Shown: piece by piece, positions 17,280-27,688 of the stretch
Position numbering within the stretch: the stretch's first letter is position 1
Layout: the number at the start of each line of letters is the position of its first letter
Assembly (NCBI GenBank): GCA_023266475.1
Contig: JAHFQA010000004.1
Span: 1 to 44,040, forward strand
Source: Candidatus Woesearchaeota archaeon
Lineage (GTDB): Archaea; Nanobdellota; Nanobdellia; Woesearchaeales; GW2011-AR4
DNA length: 44,040 nucleotides
Direction of reading: 5' to 3'
Notes under the pieces: generated by a model
Database searches by the model: none
Told to the model about the DNA's origin: nothing
Seen by the model: the letters and a program-made list of their open reading frames with translations, nothing else
Position numbers and translations under genes: made by a program

Positions 17280-18071
17280 ATGAAAATTAAAAACAGCATA
17301 AAAAACTCATTGTTTATCAGAAGTTTTTATCTTGCCAAATCAAATCCAAATAAAATTGGGCTTATGATTTTATTTGATGCCATGTTTTTAGCATCTCTTT
17401 TTGCCATGTCAAAACTGGGCACTTATTTTGCCCAATTGCTGTTTGTACCCCAGCCATCCGCATCCCTTTATATGCTCATTATATTGACACTAATTTATTA
17501 TCTGATAATACTGATTGCATATTCATTCTTTAAATATTGTGTTCTGGACTTTATAAAATCCTTATTTGGAAGCACCTCTTTTTCCTTCAGAAGGCTTGAC
17601 CAGTTTTGCGTACTTAACATTATGATTTCAGCAATATTCTTCGCCATAATGTTGGTTTTCAACGCCATTTTGTCAGGCATTAAAGAGTCATTTGCTCCAT
17701 TCATCTTTGTTTTTTTGGCTGTGCCTTATCTATTAATATTGTATTTAACAGCGAACATTTCCCAATCATTATTTTATCAAGAATCATCAGCAAAAATATC
17801 CGTCAAAAAAGGTTTAAAAATTATTTTTACAAACATAAAAAGCTACAGAGAAACTATTCTGATTATGATTTTATTTGCATTGTTTTTCGGGCTTTTGTTC
17901 CTAGGCGGCGGTTATCTTATAAGAACTCTAACTTCTAAAAATTACAGCCTGTATTTAGCCTTGTATTCCTATTCCAAGAAAATTTCCATAATAATATTTG
18001 AGGTAGCACTATATGTGATAATATTAATAAACAGGATTTCATTTTACTCAATAGCAAATCAAGGTAAATAA
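17280..18071 (+). CDS. Hypothetical polytopic membrane protein
   Basis: Multiple hydrophobic segments; 1-nt gap to lgt. Confidence 0.65.
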   Translation: MKIKNSIKNSLFIRSFYLAKSNPNKIGLMILFDAMFLASLFAMSKLGTYFAQLLFVPQPSASLYMLIILTLIYYLIILIAYSFFKYCVLDFIKSLFGSTSFSFRRLDQFCVLNIMISAIFFAIMLVFNAILSGIKESFAPFIFVFLAVPYLLILYLTANISQSLFYQESSAKISVKKGLKIIFTNIKSYRETILIMILFALFFGLLFLGGGYLIRTLTSKNYSLYLALYSYSKKISIIIFEVALYVIILINRISFYSIANQGK

Positions 18072-18072
18072 A

Positions 18073-18888
18073 ATGTATGACCACAACATAAATCCCGTAT
18101 TTCTTGAACTTGGACCTATCCAGATAAGGTATTATGGATTGTTTTATGCGCTTGGTTTTGTTATTGCCTATTTCTTGATTGCTTATCTTGTCAAAAGAAA
18201 AGAGTTGGCTTTGACTAAAGACGACGTAGCTGACTTTCTGGTTTATGAGATTGTAGGAATTGTCGCTGGCGCAAGATTGGCATATGTGATATTTTACAAC
18301 CCATTATTTTATGTTGAAAACATATTTGAAATACTAGCCGTTTGGCATGGCGGCCTTAGCTTCCACGGCGGCTTGATTGGTGCAATAATTGCTGCATATT
18401 TATTCTGCAAAAAGAAAAAAATGGAATTTTATGACTTAGCCGATATTGTAGTTATTCCTGTAGCTCTTGCACTGTCATTGGGAAGAATTGGCAATTTCAT
18501 AAATGCAGAGCTTTATGGAAGATTAACAGATGTTTCTTGGTGCATAGACTACTCAAAAAACAAGTTTGTTGAAAATCTTCCGGATGGCTGTAGGCACCCT
18601 TCCCAGATTTATGAGTCTTTTAAAAATGTTATAATATTTGGAATTTTATGGATTATTAAAGACAAAAAGCTACCGAAAGGGTTTATGTTCTGGAGCTTTG
18701 TGGCTTTATATGGTTTGTTTAGAACTATTGTTGAGTTTTTCAGGCAGCCTGATGAGCAGATTGGGTTTATTCTTAATTATTTTACAATAGGGCAATTGCT
18801 CAGCTTTCCATTATTTTTGTTAGGAGCTTATATGCTATTTAGGTTTAAACAAGAAAAACAGATAATTCATCAATGGTTAAAGAGATAA
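18073..18888 (+). CDS. lgt: Prolipoprotein diacylglyceryl transferase
   Basis: IRYYGLFYALGF, WHGGLSFHGGLIGA, LALSLGRIGNFINAELYGR, HPSQIYES. Confidence 0.95.
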   Translation: MYDHNINPVFLELGPIQIRYYGLFYALGFVIAYFLIAYLVKRKELALTKDDVADFLVYEIVGIVAGARLAYVIFYNPLFYVENIFEILAVWHGGLSFHGGLIGAIIAAYLFCKKKKMEFYDLADIVVIPVALALSLGRIGNFINAELYGRLTDVSWCIDYSKNKFVENLPDGCRHPSQIYESFKNVIIFGILWIIKDKKLPKGFMFWSFVALYGLFRTIVEFFRQPDEQIGFILNYFTIGQLLSFPLFLLGAYMLFRFKQEKQIIHQWLKR

Positions 18889-19031
18889 AAACGTCAAATA
18901 AATCTTATTTTAAGTGTGAAGAATGTAAGTTTATCTATAAAGATAAAAAAATCGCCCAAGAATGCGAATCCTACTGCAAAGATTATCACTCGTGCAATAC
19001 TGAATTAACAAAACATTCAGTTAGAATATAA
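18873..19031 (+). CDS. Small Cys-rich (putative metal-binding) protein, 52 aa
   Basis: [52 protein letters not shown]; overlaps lgt end and abuts the P-ATPase start at 19033; not in supplied ORF list. Confidence 0.65.
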   Translation: MVKEIKTSNKSYFKCEECKFIYKDKKIAQECESYCKDYHSCNTELTKHSVRI

Positions 19032-19032
19032 A

Positions 19033-21693
19033 ATGGCAAAAGACCCTTTCTGCGGAATGGAAATTGATGAAAAGAAAGCAAAGTTTAAGTTAGTCAGGAA
19101 TAGAAGGAAATACTTTTTCTGCAGCAAAAAATGCTTAGATGAATTTAAAAAAAGAAAGTTTCCATTAATTGAAAATCAATCAAAAAAATCAACATTAACA
19201 AAAAAAGCATTAAAAAATTTACAAAAAATAAAGTCAGAGAATATGCAAAAAGTAACTATTTCTATTTCTGGTATGCACTGCGCAACATGCGCGCAGACAA
19301 TTGAAAAAGCCCTTTCAAAAACTGAAGGAGTCGTCAAAGCCAGCGTAAATTTTGCCTCAGAAAAGGCAAACGTAGAATTTGACAAAGATAAGATAAATGA
19401 TGATTCATTAAAAAATGTAGTCAAAAAAGCAGGCTACAAAGTTCAAGAGGGGCACAAAGCATCTGGAAATATAGCAGACATAAAATTAAAAGTTATTGGT
19501 ATGGATAACCCTCATTGCGTTGGAACTGTTGGAGATGCATTGAATACAATTCCAGGAATAGTATCAAAAGAGCTGAATGTAAATCAAAATGCTTCTATTA
19601 AATATGATCCAGCATTGACAAACATTGAAAAAATAAAAAAAATAATCAAACAGGCTGGCTATGAGCCAATCGAGGTTTCTGGAACGATTACGGTTGATGC
19701 AGAAAAAGAGGCAAGGCAAAAAGAGATAAAAAGGCTTAAATGGGAAGTTATTATCGGCTTTATATTAAGTATTCCAATTTTCTTTCTTTCTTTTCCTGAG
19801 TGGTTTAAGATAAATTTACCTTACCAAAATTATATTTTGTTTATTTTAGCAACTCCTGTCCAGCTGGTTTTGGGCTACAGATTTTATGTTGGAACCTACA
19901 TTGCCTTAAGAAACAAGACAGCAAATATGGACACATTAATTGCTGTTGGAACTTCAGCAGCTTATATATATAGTGTTCTTGTAACTTTTTTTCCTTCAAC
20001 TTTCAGCGGAAAAATTTATTATGATACAGCTGCAATAATAATAGCCTTCATCATTCTGGGTAAATACTTTGAAGCTTTAACAAAAGGAAAAGCATCAGAA
20101 GCAATAAGAAAGCTTATCGGGCTGCAGGCAATGACGGCAATTGTCGTTCGAGACGGCAAAGAAATTGAAGTTCCAATTGAAGAGCTGCAGATTGATGATG
20201 TGTTTATTGTAAAGCCAGGGCAAAAAATTGCAACAGATGGAATTGTTGTTTCTGGTGATTCTCATGTTGATGAATCAATGATTACAGGAGAAAGTATTCC
20301 TGTTTCCAAGAAAGAAGGCGACAAGGTCATAGGTGCTACTTTGAACAAAAATGGTTTGCTGAAAGTGAAGACAACCAAAGTTGGAAATGAAACAATGCTT
20401 GCGCAAATTATAAAGCTGGTTGAAGAAGCGCAAGGCTCAAAAGCGCCTATCCAAAGGCTTGCCGACAAAGTATCTTCAATTTTTGTACCAGTTGTAATTC
20501 TAATTGCAATTGCTGCATTTTTGTTTTGGTATTTTATAGCTCCTAATTTCTTGTCGCTGTCCTTTTCACCCTTCATATTTTCGTTTACAGTATTTGTCTC
20601 TGTTTTGATAATTGCGTGCCCATGCGCCCTTGGATTAGCTACTCCAACAGCAATAATGGTCGGCACAGGAAAGGGTGCAGAGAATGGTATTTTGATAAAA
20701 AATGCAGAAGCTCTTGAGACAGCCCATAAATTAACAGCAATTGTTTTTGACAAGACTGGAACATTAACAACAGGGAAGCCTGATGTTACTGATGTTGTTG
20801 TCTTGGATTCAAAATATGTTGAAAATGATGTTATTAAGCTTGCTGCAATAGCTGAAAAAGGCTCAGAGCACCCTCTTGGAGAGGCTATTATAAACTATTC
20901 CAATACAAAAAATACAGTAATAAATGAACCAAATAAATTTGAAGCAATAAATGGAAAAGGTATCGTTGCAAAATACAAGAATTACAATATTCTAGTTGGC
21001 AATGTTAAATTGATGAACCAATTTAAAATAAAAATCAATAATAAAACTGAAGAAAAAATGAAGCAATTAGAGGGGCATGGCAAGACAACAGTTATTTTAG
21101 CGATAAATAATTCTATAATTGGATTGATTGCAATTGCAGATACTTTAAAGGAAAATTCAAAAGAAGCAATTGATGAATTAAAAAAAATAAATATTGAAAC
21201 AATTATGATGACGGGCGATAATGAAAGGGTTGCAAAGGCAATCGCTTTCCAGCTCGGAATTGACAAAGTTATTGCTGAAGTTCTTCCCAAAGACAAGGAA
21301 AATGAAATAAAAAAACTGCAGAAAGAAGAGAAAATTGTTGCAATGGTTGGAGACGGCATAAATGATGCTCCTGCATTGGCTGCAGCAGATGTTGGCATTG
21401 CAATCGGCGCAGGAACGGATGTTGCAATTGAAACAGGCTCTATAGTCCTGATAAAAAATGACCTGAGGGATGTTGTTAAAGCGATAAAATTAAGCTCCTA
21501 CACAATCAAAAAGATAAGGCAGAATTTGTTTTGGGCTTTCTTTTACAATGCAGCAGGAATTCCAATAGCTGCAGGAATATTGTATCCATTTTTTGGCTTT
21601 CTTTTGAATCCGATTATTGCAGGAGCTGCAATGGCATTTTCCTCTGTTTCTGTTGTTTCTAATAGTTTGTTGATGAGAAGATGGAAAGGGTAA
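19033..21693 (+). CDS. copA: Heavy-metal (copper-type) P1B-ATPase with YHS and HMA domains
   Basis: [24 protein letters not shown] (YHS), GMHCATC (HMA), [40 protein letters not shown]. Confidence 0.92.
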   Translation: MAKDPFCGMEIDEKKAKFKLVRNRRKYFFCSKKCLDEFKKRKFPLIENQSKKSTLTKKALKNLQKIKSENMQKVTISISGMHCATCAQTIEKALSKTEGVVKASVNFASEKANVEFDKDKINDDSLKNVVKKAGYKVQEGHKASGNIADIKLKVIGMDNPHCVGTVGDALNTIPGIVSKELNVNQNASIKYDPALTNIEKIKKIIKQAGYEPIEVSGTITVDAEKEARQKEIKRLKWEVIIGFILSIPIFFLSFPEWFKINLPYQNYILFILATPVQLVLGYRFYVGTYIALRNKTANMDTLIAVGTSAAYIYSVLVTFFPSTFSGKIYYDTAAIIIAFIILGKYFEALTKGKASEAIRKLIGLQAMTAIVVRDGKEIEVPIEELQIDDVFIVKPGQKIATDGIVVSGDSHVDESMITGESIPVSKKEGDKVIGATLNKNGLLKVKTTKVGNETMLAQIIKLVEEAQGSKAPIQRLADKVSSIFVPVVILIAIAAFLFWYFIAPNFLSLSFSPFIFSFTVFVSVLIIACPCALGLATPTAIMVGTGKGAENGILIKNAEALETAHKLTAIVFDKTGTLTTGKPDVTDVVVLDSKYVENDVIKLAAIAEKGSEHPLGEAIINYSNTKNTVINEPNKFEAINGKGIVAKYKNYNILVGNVKLMNQFKIKINNKTEEKMKQLEGHGKTTVILAINNSIIGLIAIADTLKENSKEAIDELKKINIETIMMTGDNERVAKAIAFQLGIDKVIAEVLPKDKENEIKKLQKEEKIVAMVGDGINDAPALAAADVGIAIGAGTDVAIETGSIVLIKNDLRDVVKAIKLSSYTIKKIRQNLFWAFFYNAAGIPIAAGILYPFFGFLLNPIIAGAAMAFSSVSVVSNSLLMRRWKG

Positions 21694-21756
21694 TTATTTC
21701 TTTTTTAGCTTTATTCTCTCGCTCCTAGTCAATAATTTTGACTCTTTTTCCCTTAA

Positions 21757-21906
21757 CTACTCTTCTAATCTCTCGATTTCCTTTTTGTAATATCCAGCTA
21801 ATTCTATGTTTCCTTCTTCTATAGCCTTTTCAAGCTTTATATTTTTATGAATATCTATCTGATTCTTAATACTTTCAATTCCTTTTTTATATTTCTTTTT
21901 GCTCAC
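21757..21906 (-). CDS. Small charged protein (49 aa), GTGA overlap with upstream nucleotidyltransferase gene
   Basis: MSKKKYKKGIESIKNQIDIHKNIKLEKAIEEGNIELAGYYKKEIERLEE; GTG start; not in supplied ORF list. Confidence 0.5.
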   Translation of the reverse strand: MSKKKYKKGIESIKNQIDIHKNIKLEKAIEEGNIELAGYYKKEIERLEE

Positions 21907-22694
21907 TTTAGTAAAACTTTAATTTCTTTTAGTAATTTCTCAGCAATTGTCACTAGTTTTTTTATATCTTCTTTATTTATCAAATCACTTTCTCTAATTT
22001 TTATATTGTTTCTTTCATCTGAATAAATTTTATACAGTTCCTCAACTTTATCTCTAGGCATGTAATTGTTCTCTAAAAATCTAAATAAACTTGATTTAAG
22101 ATATGATTTATTATTTAAAATTAATTTAATCATCAATAATCCCCTTATTCTCAACATTAAGGAGTACACAATGCTTCCTATTTCAATATCTAATTTCGAT
22201 CCTTTCTTATTCAATCCTAAAATTTTTGTGGAGCTATCAGTAAAATATTTTGTATTTCTTCTTGTAAATTTGTATTTTTTATAATTTTCTAATAAATCAG
22301 GATTGATTACAGTTTTGGCTTCTTTAACAATTGGAAGGATTAAAACTGCATTATGTTCCAAGGTCTTCTTAATTTCATCTATGGTTACAGAAACAATTGA
22401 ATAATCATCAATTTTATCTAATATTCTCAATTTTGTATTAGTTATCACTAAAATATCTACATCTGAATCAATAGTCTGCTCATTTCTGGCGAAAGAGCCA
22501 TATAAATATATTCCAAGTATATTCTCTAAATAAGGATTTAAAATCTCCAATATTTCTAATTTTATGTCTTCAAAAGTCTTAGGCTCTGCTACAAACCTTA
22601 TCCTCTTACCTATATATTCCTTCGGTAGCACAATATGGCCGCTGTTTCCAAACTTCTGGACTATTTTTGACTGCATGTATATATGTATATACAT
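21903..22694 (-). CDS. AbrB-like domain fused to a minimal nucleotidyltransferase (MNT) and a helical C-terminal domain
   Basis: KIVQKFGNSGHIVLPKEYIGKRIRF (AbrB-like), GIYLYGSFARNEQTIDSDVDILV (NTase GSxxR...DxD). Confidence 0.75.
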   Translation of the reverse strand: MYIHIYMQSKIVQKFGNSGHIVLPKEYIGKRIRFVAEPKTFEDIKLEILEILNPYLENILGIYLYGSFARNEQTIDSDVDILVITNTKLRILDKIDDYSIVSVTIDEIKKTLEHNAVLILPIVKEAKTVINPDLLENYKKYKFTRRNTKYFTDSSTKILGLNKKGSKLDIEIGSIVYSLMLRIRGLLMIKLILNNKSYLKSSLFRFLENNYMPRDKVEELYKIYSDERNNIKIRESDLINKEDIKKLVTIAEKLLKEIKVLLK

Positions 22695-22907
22695 TACTAT
22701 TTAAAGGTTTCGGTTTTAACAACAAGATTATTCGAACTTAACAGGGGGAATGTAGTCAATAGTGAGGGAATGTATAATTTTCATTAGAATATAATATTAT
22801 TGTAATTTTACCACTCATATCGCACAAAAAAAGCAAAATCTTAGCCGAAAATTTTAAATACTACCTACTTTGAATATGAAAACTAGCAAAATTTGGGGGT
22901 GTAATTA

Positions 22908-24071
22908 ATGAAAAAAATATTATTAGCAATTCTTGCAGTTTTAGTTTTAATTATTAGCGCCTGCGCTCAGCAACAGCAAGCTCCTCCGCCAAGCAGTGGA
23001 CAAAATCAGCCTGCACAACCACAGGGCTCTTATAAAATTGGAATCATGATGCCTTTGAGCGGCGATGCTGCATCCTATGGCATTCCGGTTCAGAAAACAA
23101 CAAAGTATGCAATCGACGAGATTAATGCAAAAGGCGGTGTAAATGGGAGAAAGCTTGAGGCTATATGGGAAGACAGCAAATGCAATCCAAAAGATGGAAA
23201 CGCTGCTGCGCAAAAGCTGATCAACATTGACAAGGTCAAAGTTATAATTGGCGGAATCTGCTCAGGCGAAACTCTTGGAGCAGCGCCTTTGGCAAATGAC
23301 AATAAAGTAGTAATGATTTCCCCTAGCGCAACTTCTCCAGACATTACAACAAAAGGAGGCGACTTCGTATTTAGATTGAGCCCGAGCGATGCTTTTGCAG
23401 GAGTGGTTGCATCAGATTATGCATACAATAATTTAAATGCCAAAAAGGCAGGTGTCATATCAGAAGCAACTGATTATTCGCAAGGTCTTAGAAGGGTATT
23501 CAAGGAGAATTTTGCCAAACTTGGTGGCGAAATAGTTGCTGACGAAACTTACAATCCAGAAGACACTGATTTCAGGACACAAGTAACAAAAGTAAAGGCA
23601 GCAAACCCTGATGTTGTTTATCTCGTGCCTCAAACCAAGGCAAAAGGTGTTTTGCTTGTCAAGCAGGCTAAGGAAGCTGGCATAAAAACCCAATTGTTGA
23701 CAGCAGAAGTTATGATTGGAAGGGATGTCGTCAAGGAAAGTGCCACTGATGTTGACGGCATGATTGGAGTTGAGCAGAAGTTTGATGATAAAAATCCAAA
23801 GGCAGCTCCAATACTTGCAAAATACAAGCAGGACACAAAGGAAGATGCACCATTCCCGGCTTTCATGTCAGCTTCATACGATATAGTTTACCTGATTTCT
23901 GATGCTATAACAAAGAACGGCTATGATGGAGAAAAGATAAGAGACTACCTTTACAATGTCAAAGATTATGATGGGGCTGTTGGAAAAGTAACTCTTGACA
24001 GCAACGGGGATGTAATTTTGGATTTCTCAGTCAAGCAGATTAAGAATGGCGAGCTTGTAACTTTGAAGTAA
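22908..24071 (+). CDS. Branched-chain amino acid ABC transporter substrate-binding lipoprotein
   Basis: Lipobox MKKILLAILAVLVLIISAC; KIGIMMPLSGDAASYGIPVQKTTKYAIDEINAKGGVNGRKLEAIWEDSKC. Confidence 0.92.
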   Translation: MKKILLAILAVLVLIISACAQQQQAPPPSSGQNQPAQPQGSYKIGIMMPLSGDAASYGIPVQKTTKYAIDEINAKGGVNGRKLEAIWEDSKCNPKDGNAAAQKLINIDKVKVIIGGICSGETLGAAPLANDNKVVMISPSATSPDITTKGGDFVFRLSPSDAFAGVVASDYAYNNLNAKKAGVISEATDYSQGLRRVFKENFAKLGGEIVADETYNPEDTDFRTQVTKVKAANPDVVYLVPQTKAKGVLLVKQAKEAGIKTQLLTAEVMIGRDVVKESATDVDGMIGVEQKFDDKNPKAAPILAKYKQDTKEDAPFPAFMSASYDIVYLISDAITKNGYDGEKIRDYLYNVKDYDGAVGKVTLDSNGDVILDFSVKQIKNGELVTLK

Positions 24072-24146
24072 ATTTTTTATTTTATTTTTTTGATTTAACT
24101 TATTCTGTCAAAAAATTTAAATAATGCAATTTTGCAGTATTGAAAA

Positions 24147-25037
24147 ATGCCATTGCAATCAATTCTTCCACAGCTTTTTATCAACGGCCTGATTGCAGGC
24201 TCCGTCTACGCATTGGCAGCTTGCGGTTTCGCACTAGTTTATTATGTAGTAAAATTTCAATATTTCTCTCAAGGTGCAATACTGACAATAGGCGCATATA
24301 TATTCTTTCTATTTTTGAACTTGATGGGTTTAAATTATATTCTTGCAGCTATTTTGTCAATTATTATTTCAATTTTAGCAGCATTGACAACCAATTGGCT
24401 TGTTTACAGGCCATTGAGAAAAAGAAAAGCAGGAGGTGTTCCATTACTCGTTGCTTCTATTGTGATTCTCATTTTTTCGTCGTCTTTGATGCAGGCATTG
24501 TTTGGATCAAGCACGAAAACTCTGCTATTAAGCAATCAAAATAAAGTTTTCACTTTTGGCTTTTTGACCATAACCTTATTTCAAATCGCGATTATAATCT
24601 TGGCATTTATTTTGTTCTTCTTACTTTTTTATATATTAATGAGGACAAGATTAGGAAAAGCAATGCGAGCCCTGGCTGACAACAAGGATGTTGCACAGAT
24701 TGTTGGCATAAACCCCGAAAAAATATACAATTACACTTTTATAATTTCAGCCGTACTTGGCGGCATCTCTGGAATTTTAATCGGGCTTGAGCAAAATCTC
24801 TATCCAAGAATGGGTGTTCTAATAATAATAAAAGGCTTTATCAGCTCTGTCATAGGCGGCCTCGGTTCTGTTCCTGGCGCGATTGTTGGAGGCTTGTTTA
24901 TAGGATTAGTTGAAAATATTGGCATTTGGTTTCTGCCAAGCAGCTATAAAGATGTGATATCATTCAGCATCATGCTTTTATTTTTGCTTTTCAGGCCGCA
25001 GGGAATTTTAGGGGTGAGGATGAGAGATGATAACTGA
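24147..25037 (+). CDS. livH: Branched-chain amino acid ABC transporter permease (LivH-type)
   Basis: FINGLIAGSVYALAACGFALVYYVVKF; MRALADNKDVAQIVGIN; gene order. Confidence 0.9.
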   Translation: MPLQSILPQLFINGLIAGSVYALAACGFALVYYVVKFQYFSQGAILTIGAYIFFLFLNLMGLNYILAAILSIIISILAALTTNWLVYRPLRKRKAGGVPLLVASIVILIFSSSLMQALFGSSTKTLLLSNQNKVFTFGFLTITLFQIAIIILAFILFFLLFYILMRTRLGKAMRALADNKDVAQIVGINPEKIYNYTFIISAVLGGISGILIGLEQNLYPRMGVLIIIKGFISSVIGGLGSVPGAIVGGLFIGLVENIGIWFLPSSYKDVISFSIMLLFLLFRPQGILGVRMRDDN

Positions 25038-25878
25038 TTTTTTTATATCATTTTCAACTTATGTAATCATCTACATTATCATAGTCTCATCTTTTAATAT
25101 ATCCTTTGGATTCACCGGCTTAGTTAACCTCGGGCATATGGTATTTTTTGGCATTGGGGCGTATACTTCTGCAATCTTGACATTGCATGGAATGCCATGG
25201 TATTTTGCACTAATTCTTGCCGGGTTATTTACTTCTCTAATAGGGGCCGCAATAGCGGCAATTACAGTAAGGTTGAAAGGCGATTATTTTCAGATAGTAA
25301 CTCTTGGATTGGTATTCATTGCAATCGCCATATCAAGAAACTGGATTTCATTGACAAGGGGCGCTTTGGGCCTGCCAGGCATTCCTCCAATTATAAAGGA
25401 TAATTTTAACTACATGCTGTTCACTTTTTTAGTGTGTGTTATCTGCCTGGCATTTTTTTACTGGCTCACAAAATCAGAAACGGGAAAAATATTTCAGGCA
25501 ATTAGGGACGACGAAACTGCTGCATCTATACTAGGCAAGAATACCTATTTTTACAAAGTACTTTCCATAACGATATCAACATTTTTTGCTGGCATTGCGG
25601 GTTCCTTATTTGTACATTTTATAAAATTTGTTGACCCTTCCATATTTGATTTGGATTTTTTCGTGATAATACTGACTATGCTCGTTGCAGGAGGTTTAGC
25701 TTCTATAACCGGCTCGATTATTGGAGTTGTTTCATTAGCAATAACAAGTGAAGCTCTGAGATTTGTAGTAGTCAATCCTGAGCTGATAGGTCCTGTAAGA
25801 CATATGTCCCTTATGCTGATTTTAATTTTAATCTTGATTTATAGGCCAAGGGGAATTCTGGGAAAGGTGAATGTCTGA
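25027..25878 (+). CDS. livM: Branched-chain amino acid ABC transporter permease (LivM-type)
   Basis: NISFGFTGLVNLGHMVFFGIGAYTSA; AIRDDETAASILGKN. Confidence 0.9.
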   Translation: MITDFFISFSTYVIIYIIIVSSFNISFGFTGLVNLGHMVFFGIGAYTSAILTLHGMPWYFALILAGLFTSLIGAAIAAITVRLKGDYFQIVTLGLVFIAIAISRNWISLTRGALGLPGIPPIIKDNFNYMLFTFLVCVICLAFFYWLTKSETGKIFQAIRDDETAASILGKNTYFYKVLSITISTFFAGIAGSLFVHFIKFVDPSIFDLDFFVIILTMLVAGGLASITGSIIGVVSLAITSEALRFVVVNPELIGPVRHMSLMLILILILIYRPRGILGKVNV

Positions 25879-26561
25879 TGCTGTCATTAAAGAATGTTTC
25901 AAAAAGCTTTGGTGGAGTTAAAGCAGTAGAAAGGTGCTCATTTGAAGTAGAGGAATGCACAATCACCTCATTAATAGGCCCAAATGGGGCTGGCAAGACA
26001 ACAGTATTTAACATCACAAGCGGACTTACAAAACCAGATTCAGGAACAATAAAGTTGCTTGGAAAAAATATAACTGGCATGCCTGCTTATAAAATTGCAC
26101 AATCTGGAATAAGCAGAACTTTCCAGATTACAAAAGTATTTAAGAATTTAACTATCAGGGATAATTTGCTGATTGCAAAGAGAACAAATGATACAGAAAT
26201 GAATAGAGTTCTCGAAAGCGTTTACCTAAACAAGCCTCTTGATACAATTGCGTCAGAGCTTTCTTATGGCCAGCAAAGGCTGCTAGAACTTGCACGAGCT
26301 CTTTCTATGCCGCACAATCTTCTATTGCTTGACGAGCCAACTGCAGGAGTAAACCCGCAAATAAGGCAGGAACTGAAATCAATTTTAAGGAACTTGAGAA
26401 AAGAGGGGAAAACCATTCTATTGATCGAGCATGATATGGATTTTGTTATGGACATCAGCAACACAGTTATAGTTTTAAACGAAGGAAGGGTTTTGAAGAC
26501 TGGTAAGCCAAAGGAAATTGTGAAAGATAAAAAAGTATTAGAAGCTTATTTGGGAAAATAG
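25878..26561 (+). CDS. livG: Branched-chain amino acid ABC transporter ATP-binding protein (LivG-type)
   Basis: IGPNGAGKTTVFNITSG, LSYGQQRLLELARAL, LLLLDEPTAGVNP. Confidence 0.92.
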   Translation: MLSLKNVSKSFGGVKAVERCSFEVEECTITSLIGPNGAGKTTVFNITSGLTKPDSGTIKLLGKNITGMPAYKIAQSGISRTFQITKVFKNLTIRDNLLIAKRTNDTEMNRVLESVYLNKPLDTIASELSYGQQRLLELARALSMPHNLLLLDEPTAGVNPQIRQELKSILRNLRKEGKTILLIEHDMDFVMDISNTVIVLNEGRVLKTGKPKEIVKDKKVLEAYLGK

Positions 26562-26700
26562 ATTATTTTTTTATAATTTTTTAAAATTTTATTTTATTGG
26601 ATGTAATTTAATTGAGTTGCCTTATTGTATAGGCAAACAGTAAAAAATAAAATAGCTGGAGAAAACTTTAACTAAAACACTATATTTAATTAACGAAATT

Positions 26701-26762
26701 CAATACGCCTTCGGCATAACTTAGTGCTCGAGCTCGCTCTCTGCCATACGCTCGCCCTCACC
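26701..26762 (-). repeat. Structured intergenic element, copy A
   Basis: Reverse complement GAGCGAGCTCGAGCACTAAGTTATGCCGAAGGCGTATTGAA; core shared with 37304-37360. Confidence 0.5.
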
Positions 26763-26763
26763 T

Positions 26764-27501
26764 ATGGATACATTAAAAAAAACATCAAATAAAATGCTGT
26801 CAATTAAAAATCTCGAATCAGGGTATGGAAAAATGCAGATTCTATTTGGAGTAAGTTTGAATGTAAAGCCAAACGAAATTTCAATTTTAATTGGACCAAA
26901 TGGAGCTGGCAAATCAACATTGCTGAAAAGCATATTCAATCTTGTTGATGTTTATAAAGGAAATATAATATTCAAAAACAAAAACATAACAAAAATGCTG
27001 ACTCACGAGTTAATCAAGCTTGGAATCGGCTACGTTCCGCAGGGGAGGCAGGTTTTTCCATCATTAACTGTAGAAGAAAACCTTGAGATGGGCGCTTTCC
27101 TCACAAATGAAAAGGATCTAATTCAAAAAAGAATGGAAGAAATTCTTGAATATCATTTTCCTGACTTAAGGAGAAAAATTAAAGATTATGCATTTAACCT
27201 TTCCGGAGGGCAACAGCAGATGCTTGCAATTGGCAGGGCTTTGATGCAGGATCCACAACTTCTTCTTCTTGATGAGCCATCGCTTGGATTATCTCCAAAG
27301 ATAATGAAAGAATTATTCAAAAAAATAAAAGAGATAAATGGTGAAGGCGTCACTATATTAATTGTTGAGCAAAACGTAAGGCAGGCTTCGCAAATTGCTG
27401 ACAGAATTTTTGTCCTTGAAGATGGAAAAGTTGCGTTAAGCGGAGATAAAAGACTGCTAAAAGACAAGAGGATAGAGAAAATTTATTTGGGTGGTAGGTA
27501 A
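26764..27501 (+). CDS. livF: Branched-chain amino acid ABC transporter ATP-binding protein (LivF-type); start may be ATG at 26794
   Basis: MLSIKNLESGYGKMQILFGVSL, GPNGAGKSTLLKSIF, LSGGQQQMLAIGRALM. Confidence 0.92.
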   Translation: MDTLKKTSNKMLSIKNLESGYGKMQILFGVSLNVKPNEISILIGPNGAGKSTLLKSIFNLVDVYKGNIIFKNKNITKMLTHELIKLGIGYVPQGRQVFPSLTVEENLEMGAFLTNEKDLIQKRMEEILEYHFPDLRRKIKDYAFNLSGGQQQMLAIGRALMQDPQLLLLDEPSLGLSPKIMKELFKKIKEINGEGVTILIVEQNVRQASQIADRIFVLEDGKVALSGDKRLLKDKRIEKIYLGGR

Positions 27502-27688
27502 TCCTTATTCATTTAATAATAATTGCCAAAATAGAGCTCAATATAAGATTTAAAATAATGCAGTCAACAGGAGCTTCTATTTAGATATCAATACTATGTA
27601 TAGCACAGTGCTCTATTGAGACTTTCGTAAATATATCTTATGTTTTTCCTTAAAATTTTTAAATAAGGCAATTTTTCAATTTAATAAG

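Noticed and set aside
20262-21398. Minus-strand ORFs of 163 and 138 aa
   Set aside because: Antisense shadows of the P1B-ATPase gene.
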